From assembly GCA_040386295.1 (NCBI GenBank), contig JAZKFR010000128.1:1-29647 (forward strand): a stretch of DNA of 29,647 nucleotides, read 5' to 3'. A model generated the notes under the pieces. The model was not told the DNA's origin. It made no database searches and saw nothing but the letters and a program-made list of their open reading frames with translations. This document shows positions 23,114 through 29,647 of this stretch, piece after piece. Every line of letters begins with the position of its first letter. Positions within the stretch are counted from its first letter, which is position 1. The stretch comes from JAZKFR01 sp040386295. Lineage in GTDB: Bacteria > Pseudomonadota > Gammaproteobacteria > Burkholderiales > Rhodocyclaceae. Both the position numbers and the translations under genes were made by a program.

Positions 23114-23503
23114 TCAGCCCCCCATTTTGTCAAATATTTTCTGCAGTTTTTCGGCCAGCGTGACCGCTGTAAACGGCTTGACGATATAGCCACTCGCGCC
23201 AGCCTGAGCGGCTGCAATAATATTTTCTTTCTTTGCCTCCGCCGTCACCATCAGCACGGGCAAATGCTTCAGTGCGGGCGTAGCGCGAATAGCTTGCAGT
23301 AAAGCAAGCCCATCCATATTCGGCATGTTCCAATCGGTAACGACAAATTCAAAACCCCCGTTGTTCAGTTTTTGCAGGGCAACAGCCCCGTCCTCTGCCT
23401 CATCGACATTAGAAAACCCTAGTTCTTTTAACAGGTTACGTACGATACGCCGCATCGTAGAAAAATCGTCCACGACAAGAATTTTCATTTTTGGATTGTT
23501 CAT
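23114..23503 (-). CDS. cheY: Chemotaxis response regulator CheY
   Basis: CheY is a single REC domain of 129 residues that binds the flagellar switch when phosphorylated. The acid pocket is D12-D13 (VVDDFSTMRRI), the phospho-acceptor is Asp57 (VVTDWNMPNMDG), the switch residues are Thr87 and Tyr106, and Lys109 is in VKPFT. These numbers coincide with E. coli CheY. GGAG lies six bases before the ATG. cheZ starts immediately after its stop, and cheV lies 14 bp upstream. Confidence 0.97.
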   Translation of the reverse strand: MNNPKMKILVVDDFSTMRRIVRNLLKELGFSNVDEAEDGAVALQKLNNGGFEFVVTDWNMPNMDGLALLQAIRATPALKHLPVLMVTAEAKKENIIAAAQAGASGYIVKPFTAVTLAEKLQKIFDKMGG

Positions 23504-23517
23504 GCTTTGCTCCGTTC

Positions 23518-24462
23518 TTATCGTTCGAGTAAAGGCCGCAAAGTATCGGCAAGCACTGCCGGATCAAATTTTGCAACATAACCATCAACGCCCACTGCCT
23601 GACCCATCGCACGATTAGCTTCTGACGAGAGTGACGAATGCATGACTACGGGGATACCGGAAAAACGAACATCTGCTTTGATTTTCTTGGTTAATACATA
23701 GCCATCCATCTCAGGCATTTCAGCGTCAAGCAGAATAACGCGCACTTCATTACGCACAGGAACCCCCGATTGCTGGGCATGTGCGGCAATCGCCTGTAAC
23801 CGTCCCCAGGCTTCGGCACCGTTGATCGCATGCTTGTGCTTGACGCCAAGCTTATCGAGGACTTCGGCGATCTTTCGGCGAGCAACCACAGAGTCGTCGA
23901 CAAAAAACACACTGACATCCTCACCTACCAGAGCAGGAGCCAAATCAACGATGAGCGCGTCACCAAACGCATTCGACAAAATTTGTTCAACATCCAAGAG
24001 AGAGACCAGGTGGCCATCGTCCAGCTCTATCACAGCAGTGATCAAACCTTGGTTAGCGGCCAAATCGGCCTCGGGTGCTTTAATTTTGTCCCAGTCAACA
24101 CGGACAATACGATCCACCTCATGCACAAGAAAACCGAGGGTGCGCTTGGAGTATTCAGCTACCATCATGCTGCTGCCTAGCTCGTGATGAGGGCTAGCTG
24201 GGGCGAAAAAATGGATCAGGGATAGCACGGGGATAACTGTGCCACGCAAAGAAACCAGGCCTTCTACCCCGTTAGGCATATTGGGTGTTCTTGTGACGTG
24301 CGGGGTACGGCACACCTCACGCACCTTGAAGACATTGATGCCAAAAGTTTCACGCGTCCCCAGCGAGAACAACAAAATCTCCATTTTGTTGGATCCAGCT
24401 AAACGGGTACGTGCATCAATGCTTTCTAGTAAATTTTTACGCTCTGCCACATCCGTCGTCAT
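23518..24462 (-). CDS. cheV: Chemotaxis adaptor CheV (CheW-REC), copy 1
   Basis: CheV joins a CheW-like coupling domain (~25-165: NKMEILLFSLG, FGINVFKVREV, VSLRGTVIPVLSL) to a REC domain (~185-310) with DD 189-190, phospho-acceptor Asp246 in LLDAEMPEMDG and Lys in YVAKF. It links receptors to CheA and may act in adaptation or as a phosphate sink. The ATG at 24462 has GGAG a few bases upstream; the open frame beyond it is rejected. It is a tandem paralogue of the next gene, 89 bp away, with clearly diverged sequence (for example, a shorter loop after FSLG), so it is an old duplication rather than a recent one. Confidence 0.95.
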   Translation of the reverse strand: MTTDVAERKNLLESIDARTRLAGSNKMEILLFSLGTRETFGINVFKVREVCRTPHVTRTPNMPNGVEGLVSLRGTVIPVLSLIHFFAPASPHHELGSSMMVAEYSKRTLGFLVHEVDRIVRVDWDKIKAPEADLAANQGLITAVIELDDGHLVSLLDVEQILSNAFGDALIVDLAPALVGEDVSVFFVDDSVVARRKIAEVLDKLGVKHKHAINGAEAWGRLQAIAAHAQQSGVPVRNEVRVILLDAEMPEMDGYVLTKKIKADVRFSGIPVVMHSSLSSEANRAMGQAVGVDGYVAKFDPAVLADTLRPLLER

Positions 24463-24551
24463 CACATCGCTCCAACGAGTCCCACACAATCGAATGAATG
24501 CGTCACAGGGAAAAGCACAGACTCCATGCAACTATAGTTTGAACGTATCTA

Positions 24552-25517
24552 TTAGCCGCCCGGTTGTGTCGCGCGTGACAACAAAAGTCGGGTCAACATT
24601 TCGGACAGGCGCTGCGGTTCAAACTTTGGCACGTACTCATCCACACCAACGGACGCACCCAGATGCTGATTAGAACTGCCGGACAATGAAGAGTGCATCA
24701 CCACAGGAATGCCTTTAAAACGGGCGTCAGACTTAATGTTTCTAGTCAGAATGTAGCCATCCATCTCCGGCATTTCGACATCTGTCAGAATCAAGCTCAC
24801 CACGTCAGACATTTTTTTTCCGATGGATTCGGCATGACTCGCCATTTTTTCCAGAGTTTCCCAAGCGTCGCGTCCGTTAATAGCAGATAGATACTTGATT
24901 CCCATAGCATCCAAGGTACGCTGCACTTGCCTACGCGCAACCACTGAATCATCAGCAAAAAATACGGTGAGCTCGGGGTGATCAAGCGGCTGTATGTTCT
25001 GGAATACGGCCTCATCGTCGTACTCTGTCGTTTCAGCGAGTACTTTTTCTACGTCCATCATCATGACCAAACGACCGTCTGGCAGCTCGGTCACTGCGGT
25101 GACCAGTCCGCCCATACTCGTCATCAGCATGCTGGGCGGCACTTTCATTTGCGACCAATCAAGACGCAAAATTGTATCTACCGCTTCGACCAAAAATCCC
25201 TGTATGTGTCCTGCGTATTCAGTGACGATCATAATGTCGGGCGGATGCTCGGTTTGCACGTCAGCGTAGCGCGCTAAATTCACCACCGGCACCAGGACAC
25301 CACGCAAGCTGACCATGCCCTCAATCACGGGGGGCATGTCTGGCGCAGCCGTAATGGATGGCTTACGCATCACCTCACGCACTTTAAAAACGTTGATGCC
25401 GAACACTTCATTACGGCCCGTTTTTAAGTCCAAACCGAGCGAGAACAGGAGAATTTCTAGTTTATTGGTGCCCGCCAGCTGGGTACGCGCATCGATGTTT
25501 TTAAGCAGTTCAGACAT
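24552..25517 (-). CDS. cheV: Chemotaxis adaptor CheV (CheW-REC), copy 2
   Basis: This has the same domain order as the neighbouring CheV. CheW-like residues ~18-165 include TNKLEILLFSLG, FGINVFKVREVMRKP and VSLRGVLVPVVNLARY. The REC domain at ~185-312 has DD 189-190, Asp246 in LILTDVEMPEMDG and Lys in YVPKF. An insertion after FSLG (LDLKTGRNE) distinguishes it from copy 1. All phosphorylation residues are intact in both copies. The 321-residue protein starts at ATG 25517 with only a weak upstream GGA. A 147-bp gap before it holds GCCGTTAA, close to a sigma-28 -10 box, but no matching -35. With no cheW in the window, the two CheV proteins may carry much of the coupling. Confidence 0.95.
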   Translation of the reverse strand: MSELLKNIDARTQLAGTNKLEILLFSLGLDLKTGRNEVFGINVFKVREVMRKPSITAAPDMPPVIEGMVSLRGVLVPVVNLARYADVQTEHPPDIMIVTEYAGHIQGFLVEAVDTILRLDWSQMKVPPSMLMTSMGGLVTAVTELPDGRLVMMMDVEKVLAETTEYDDEAVFQNIQPLDHPELTVFFADDSVVARRQVQRTLDAMGIKYLSAINGRDAWETLEKMASHAESIGKKMSDVVSLILTDVEMPEMDGYILTRNIKSDARFKGIPVVMHSSLSGSSNQHLGASVGVDEYVPKFEPQRLSEMLTRLLLSRATQPGG

Positions 25518-25664
25518 AACTGGAGATCCGGTCGAGAAACGTATGTTCTAACTTACGGGCTTACAAGAAAAATTAACGGCAACCCATCCAACAAGCGAGA
25601 CAAAGTAAGCCCATCTTTCTGCAAGCGATGGAGAAAAAATGCGTTCAACCAGGGTGTTTAGAGA

Positions 25665-25970
25665 CTAGCTGATTTGGAATAGCTTGCCAAAATTGGCGAT
25701 GTCTAACACCTGTCGCACACTGCCTTTAGGATTCGTCAAAGCGACTGCTTTTTTAGCGACACCAGCCTTGTCTCTGAGCATTAACAACATTCCAAGCGCC
25801 GAACTGTCTAAGTAGTCCACCTCAGCCAGATCAATGGTGATGGAGCTAATCACTTGATTCTCCATTAAGGGCTCGTACGAAGCGCGAAAATCACGGTGCG
25901 AATTAAAATCAAAGCGTCCATTAAGACTAACGCATGCTTGCCCGTCGACGATTCTGACATTCGTTTGCAT
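25665..25970 (-). CDS. Single-domain STAS protein (anti-anti-sigma-like)
   Basis: This 101-residue protein is a lone STAS domain. VRIVDGQACVSLNGRFDFN forms the first strands, and the loop before the main helix is DYLDSSALGMLLML, where a Ser matches the phosphorylated serine of SpoIIAA-type proteins. It ends in a helix (VRQVLDIANFGKLFQIS). The ATG at 25970 has AAGGAG eight bases upstream; a GTG nine bases earlier overlaps that site. Placed between cheB and cheV, it may regulate a partner in this cluster, but no anti-sigma kinase or PP2C phosphatase gene is next to it. Confidence 0.88.
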   Translation of the reverse strand: MQTNVRIVDGQACVSLNGRFDFNSHRDFRASYEPLMENQVISSITIDLAEVDYLDSSALGMLLMLRDKAGVAKKAVALTNPKGSVRQVLDIANFGKLFQIS

Positions 25971-26016
25971 ATGCTGCACTCCTTGGTTAAATATACGGTG
26001 CTGGTTTATTCGCGAA

Positions 26017-27096
26017 TTATGCCGTCGACCGCACTAGTGCAGCTAGAACGCTCGCGGCGATGTGATCTAAATGCACACTTTCTTCGACGGCACCTAGTTC
26101 AAAAGCTTCGCGCGGCATACCGTAGACGATACAACTCTCCTCGCTCTGCCCAAAAGTTCTAGCCCCGGCCTGTCGCATACGCAGCAAGCCTTGCGCGCCA
26201 TCTTTACCCATTCCGGTCAGGATAACGCCAATTGCATTACGACCAACGCACGCAGCAGCAGAATCAAACAATACATCGACAGAAGGGCGATGACGATTGA
26301 CAGGCGGCGTATTGAGCAATTCAGTGACATAGCCCGTGGTGTGCCGTTTAATTTGCAAATGCGCACGTCCGGGTGCCAAGTAAACCGTGCCCGGCACCAG
26401 ACGCTCGTCGCCCTGCGATTCAATCACGCGGGGCAAACACAGACTATCTAGTCGCGCGGCAAAAGACGCCGTAAACGCTTCCGGCATGTGTTGCACTATC
26501 AAAATAGGGGGGCAATCTGCTGGCATTCCTAACAGAAAAGCTTTAATAGCCTCGGTACCGCCGGTAGAAGCACCAACAAAAATAATTTTGCTGCCAGGCG
26601 AGATCGATCTCGACCCACCCCGAGCAGCGGAAATAGACGCTGATGTCGCAGGCACAAGACGACCAGGCGAGCTGCTTGGCGGCGCATAACGCCCCAAGCG
26701 GGCGCCGTACGCTGCGCGTATTTTATCGAGCAGTTCGTGCGTATATTCCTCAGCGCTGTGGCTATTCTCAAGCCGTGGCTTACCAATAAAATCAACAGCA
26801 CCCAGCTCCAAAGCACGCAAAGTCGTTTCCGATCCGCGATCCGTCAACGCGGAGACCATCACCACTGGGGTTGGCCGCAATCGCATGAGCCGCTCAAGAA
26901 ATTCAATGCCGTCCATTTTCGGCATCTGCACGTCTAAAGTCAGCACATCGGGATTCAAGGTTTTGATCATCGCGCGAGCACTTTCGGCATCAGGCGCCGA
27001 ACCCACAGCCTCGATATCAGGAGCGCTATTGATCAGATCAACCAGAAGCTTGCGCATCATCAAAGAATCATCAATCACCAACACTCTAATCGCCAT
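26017..27096 (-). CDS. cheB: Chemotaxis glutamate methylesterase/deamidase CheB
   Basis: CheB removes methyl groups from receptors after phosphorylation by CheA. The REC domain (1-~125) has Asp55 in LTLDVQMPKMDG; a linker (~135-168) rich in Ser/Pro/Arg follows; the esterase domain has Ser177 in GASTGGTEA, His203 in QHMP and Asp299 in LTGMGKDGA, the known triad. The length (359) is usual. It follows cheD after a 131-bp gap without a recognised promoter. Confidence 0.97.
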   Translation of the reverse strand: MAIRVLVIDDSLMMRKLLVDLINSAPDIEAVGSAPDAESARAMIKTLNPDVLTLDVQMPKMDGIEFLERLMRLRPTPVVMVSALTDRGSETTLRALELGAVDFIGKPRLENSHSAEEYTHELLDKIRAAYGARLGRYAPPSSSPGRLVPATSASISAARGGSRSISPGSKIIFVGASTGGTEAIKAFLLGMPADCPPILIVQHMPEAFTASFAARLDSLCLPRVIESQGDERLVPGTVYLAPGRAHLQIKRHTTGYVTELLNTPPVNRHRPSVDVLFDSAAACVGRNAIGVILTGMGKDGAQGLLRMRQAGARTFGQSEESCIVYGMPREAFELGAVEESVHLDHIAASVLAALVRSTA

Positions 27097-27227
27097 TGCT
27101 TAGTCCTTTATGCAACGATTCGTAGGCAGGAATTTGCGCTGCCGCCTGACATCGAGAGCCGCGCAACGCCAGCGCGTTCAGCTAAGCAAACATCGCTTTA
27201 ATACACGCTGCGGGCGGGAAACAAAGA

Positions 27228-27872
27228 TTAACTAAAAAGCTCCATTTCTCCTTCGACCTTGGCATCGACTAATCGGCTGCGATACTCTTTTTCTCGTGTA
27301 AACAGCGTGTCGTTATGTAAGCGGTGCAGTTTGCGCACCAAGGCTCGACCGCTATCAGGAAAGTAATAAACCTTGCGCGGACACGAGTCCAATAAATCCT
27401 TCGCCAGCACCGGGATTTTTTCTACTTTCAGATAGTTCAAGACAAACTCTGCGTTACGCGTACCGACATTGCTGCTGAGCAAACTTTCCATCACCGCTCC
27501 GCCGCCAAATACCTTGGCCTCTAAACGATTGCGTCGGGCACCCAATTTTTGTAGGTGGTTAATCAAAACCTCCATCGCGTAGGTGCCGTAACGTGCCGAA
27601 GTGCTGGCGACATTGCCGTTCTGCTCTTCTGGCAACATAAAGTGGTTGATTCCACCAATACCCGAGTCACTGTCTCGAATGCAGGCCGTCACACAAGATC
27701 CGAGCACGGTCACGAGAACCATGTTGCGGCGCGTCACGTAGTATTCGCCAGGCAGAATCTTGGCCGCTTGGGATTCAAAATGCCGGTCGTAATAGAGATT
27801 GGTTGCCAAATGCTCGACCACACCATGCTCGGGCGACGAGTCAGCTTTAGCGTGGTCGCCGAACAAGCTCAT
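27228..27872 (-). CDS. cheD: Chemoreceptor glutamine deamidase CheD
   Basis: CheD deamidates receptor glutamines and tunes methylation. The core has VTVLGSCVTACIRD with catalytic Cys60 and GGINHFMLP with His77; residue 55 is a Thr near the position of the family's third active-site residue. The ATG at 27872 lies inside the end of cheR (26-bp overlap) with AGGGG upstream. The open frame to 28007 belongs to cheR coding sequence and is not used. Length is 214 residues. The cheR-cheD-cheB order matches the adaptation set of many betaproteobacteria. Confidence 0.95.
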   Translation of the reverse strand: MSLFGDHAKADSSPEHGVVEHLATNLYYDRHFESQAAKILPGEYYVTRRNMVLVTVLGSCVTACIRDSDSGIGGINHFMLPEEQNGNVASTSARYGTYAMEVLINHLQKLGARRNRLEAKVFGGGAVMESLLSSNVGTRNAEFVLNYLKVEKIPVLAKDLLDSCPRKVYYFPDSGRALVRKLHRLHNDTLFTREKEYRSRLVDAKVEGEMELFS

Positions 27873-28743
27873 AAACTGTTTTCCCCTGTGAGCTAAACAA
27901 ATCGGCGGCATGCAAAAAGCTTTCGGAGTGCCCGGCAAAAAGCAAACCATGCTCGTGCAGCAGTGGCGCAAAACGCGAGAGAATTTTGTACTGGGTTGGT
28001 TTGTCAAAATAAATCATGACGTTACGGCAAAAAATAACGTCTAGCGGAGCATGCACCGGCCAGTTAGGCTCAAGTAAATTTAAGCGTTGAAAACGCACCA
28101 GACGGCGCAGCTCAGGGCGAACACAAACGTAGCCCTCTTGTGCGCCTGCGCCTTTAAGAAAAAAACGCTTAATCCGCTCTGGCGACAATTTCTCAATCCG
28201 CTCAAGTGGATAAACTCCCTTTTCAGCCGTCGCCAAGACGTTGGTATCCAGATCAGAAGCCATAATTGACACCGGCACGTCAAAACTACCGAGGGTTTCA
28301 ACAACCGTCATCGCGATGCTGTACGGCTCCTCACCGGTTGACGCCGCAGCACACCAAACCTTAATCGATGCACCACGTGCTTGCTTTTTAAGCTGCTCGG
28401 CAAAGATCGGGAAATGATGCGCCTCACGAAAAAACGAGGTCAGGTTGGTGGTCAACGCATTAACAAAATGCTCCCACTCGTTGTTTTTACCCCCAAGCTC
28501 AAGCGCTGCTAGATAGTCGGCAAAAGAACGAGAACCCAGGGCACGCAAACGTCGGGCGAGACGGCTGTAGACCATGTCTTGCTTGAGAGCAGACAGCGAG
28601 ATGCCAGCGTATTGATAAATAAGCTTACGCACCCGCTCGAAATCCGCCGCCGAGAAGGCAAATTCACGGTGGCTACTCTCGTTCAGATCAGCTGCAGTTT
28701 GCCCAACAGCCGAGCTTCCGACGAGGGATTTGCCTAAACTCAT
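27847..28743 (-). CDS. cheR: Chemotaxis protein methyltransferase CheR
   Basis: CheR methylates receptor glutamates with SAM. After an N-terminal tail of ~28 residues comes the helical domain (FSAADFERVRKLIYQYAGI), then LTTNLTSFFREAHHF, the SAM-binding loop AAASTGEEPYSIAM and LDVIFCRNVMIYFD. Length is 298. I prefer the ATG at 28743; a GTG two codons earlier (28749) is the alternative. The MCP gene just upstream, 43 bp before it, ends in EWQEF, the tether that CheR binds. The 3' end overlaps cheD. Confidence 0.96.
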   Translation of the reverse strand: MSLGKSLVGSSAVGQTAADLNESSHREFAFSAADFERVRKLIYQYAGISLSALKQDMVYSRLARRLRALGSRSFADYLAALELGGKNNEWEHFVNALTTNLTSFFREAHHFPIFAEQLKKQARGASIKVWCAAASTGEEPYSIAMTVVETLGSFDVPVSIMASDLDTNVLATAEKGVYPLERIEKLSPERIKRFFLKGAGAQEGYVCVRPELRRLVRFQRLNLLEPNWPVHAPLDVIFCRNVMIYFDKPTQYKILSRFAPLLHEHGLLFAGHSESFLHAADLFSSQGKTVYELVRRPR

Positions 28744-28786
28744 GCGCACGCGCCTTGGCTAAACAACAACTGGATGCTTTGGCGGT

Positions 28787-29647
28787 TCAAAATTCTTGCC
28801 ACTCGTCATCAAGCGACGATAAACGCTTTGTCGTCGGGTTAGTGCCCGTCGCCTCCCGTTTCCCATCACGCGCAGTGGGTGCGCTAACACGACGCAGCGC
28901 GGCACCGCCTTGGCTATGAGCCAAGCGCCCAGTGCTGGATTCCAAACGGAAAGTAGACACCGACTGGGATAGGGATTGTGCTTGCTCCTCCAGGCTTTCA
29001 GCAGCAGCGGCAGCTTGTTCAACTAAGGCCGCATTTTGCTGGGTTACTTCGTCCATTTGGCTCACCGCCAAACCAACTTGCTCAATCCCGGCACTCTGTT
29101 CACGACTTGCTGCGGCAATATCGGCCATGATTTTGGCAACATGCTTGATGCTGGTCACAACCTCTTCCATGGTGTTTCCAGCCTGATCGACTAACTTATT
29201 CCCCGTTTCGACTTTCTCAACAGAGTCGGCAATTAAACCCTTGATTTCTTTTGCTGCTGCCGCACTACGCTGAGCCAGGCTGCGCACTTCGGTGGCGACG
29301 ACGGCAAAGCCGCGACCCTGCTCGCCGGCACGCGCTGCTTCGACTGCGGCGTTGAGTGCGAGGATATTCGTTTGGAACGCGATGCCGTCAATCACACTGA
29401 TAATGTCAGCAATTTTGCTGCTCGAATGATGGATGGCGCTCATCGTGCCGACAACCTCATTCACCACAGCACCGGCTTTCTCGGCAACTGTTTGCGCCCC
29501 GCTAGCCAACTCATTGGCTTGGCGCGCATTCTCAGCGTTTTGCTTCACCGTACTGGTCAGCTGCTCCATGCTCGATGCAGTTTCTTCCAGGCTACTTGCT
29601 TGCTCTTCGGTACGCGTAGATAGGTTGAAGTTACCAGTCGCGATTTC
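28787..29647 (-). CDS. Methyl-accepting chemotaxis protein, C-terminal part (5' end outside window)
   Basis: The frame is open to the right edge, so only the last 286 codons are seen. They begin at the end of HAMP (EIATGNFNLSTRTEEQAS) and cover the first methylation region (TRTEEQASSLEETASS), the hairpin tip FQTNILALNAAVEAARA with GRGFAVVATEVRSLAQRS, the return helix, a flexible tail from ~residue 215, and the terminal EWQEF. EWQEF fits the xWxxF tether that recruits CheR, here beside cheR, cheD and cheB. The sensor part is not visible. Confidence 0.95.
   Translation of the reverse strand, partial: EIATGNFNLSTRTEEQASSLEETASSMEQLTSTVKQNAENARQANELASGAQTVAEKAGAVVNEVVGTMSAIHHSSSKIADIISVIDGIAFQTNILALNAAVEAARAGEQGRGFAVVATEVRSLAQRSAAAAKEIKGLIADSVEKVETGNKLVDQAGNTMEEVVTSIKHVAKIMADIAAASREQSAGIEQVGLAVSQMDEVTQQNAALVEQAAAAAESLEEQAQSLSQSVSTFRLESSTGRLAHSQGGAALRRVSAPTARDGKREATGTNPTTKRLSSLDDEWQEF

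Noticed and set aside
25518..25664. Sigma-28 promoter before cheV copy 2
   Set aside because: GCCGTTAA resembles the -10 box, but no TAAA-type -35 element is found at the proper distance.

Overview
This window comes from a motile Gram-negative bacterium, most likely a betaproteobacterium (Burkholderiales or a close relative). The evidence is the run flhB-flhA-flhF-flhG-fliA followed by a MotC/MotD-type stator pair, a che set that has both CheZ and CheD, tandem CheV proteins, and a moderately GC-rich composition. Genus cannot be read from the sequence alone. Apart from the first 2.8 kb and one tRNA gene, every gene lies on the minus strand.

Left edge (1-2777, plus strand): the 3' part of a TaqI/Eco57I-like DNA adenine methyltransferase and a probable PD-(D/E)XK restriction endonuclease form an AT-richer restriction-modification pair. 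It abuts GC-richer ribD, with a composition step at about 1555. Housekeeping region (2860-8103): a soluble lytic transglycosylase, a patatin-like lipase, tRNA-Gly(CCC) with a promoter and a strong terminator, and an orphan Tat-exported TRAP solute-binding protein.

Flagellar and chemotaxis region (8203-29647, read right to left): MCP (cut by the window edge, ending in EWQEF) - cheR - cheD - cheB - STAS protein - cheV - cheV - cheY - cheZ - cheA - unknown cysteine-hydrolase-like gene - flhB - flhA - flhF - flhG - fliA - motC - motD - second MCP - duplicated STAS protein. Many junctions overlap or are a few bases apart, which suggests polycistronic, translationally coupled expression. Together these genes encode receptors, adaptation enzymes (CheR, CheB, CheD), the kinase and its response regulator, a phosphatase and two CheV adaptors. 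They also supply the export gate (FlhA/FlhB), the flagellar placement and number pair (FlhF/FlhG), sigma-28 and a stator. No cheW is present in the window.

The least explained parts are: the 327-residue putative papain/NlpC-like protein between cheA and flhB; two CheY-binding-like peptides in the N-terminus of CheZ that echo its own C-terminal tail; a degenerate FlhG P-loop; an internally duplicated helix-STAS protein; and an orphan TRAP receptor. No CRISPR array, insertion sequence or rRNA gene was seen.
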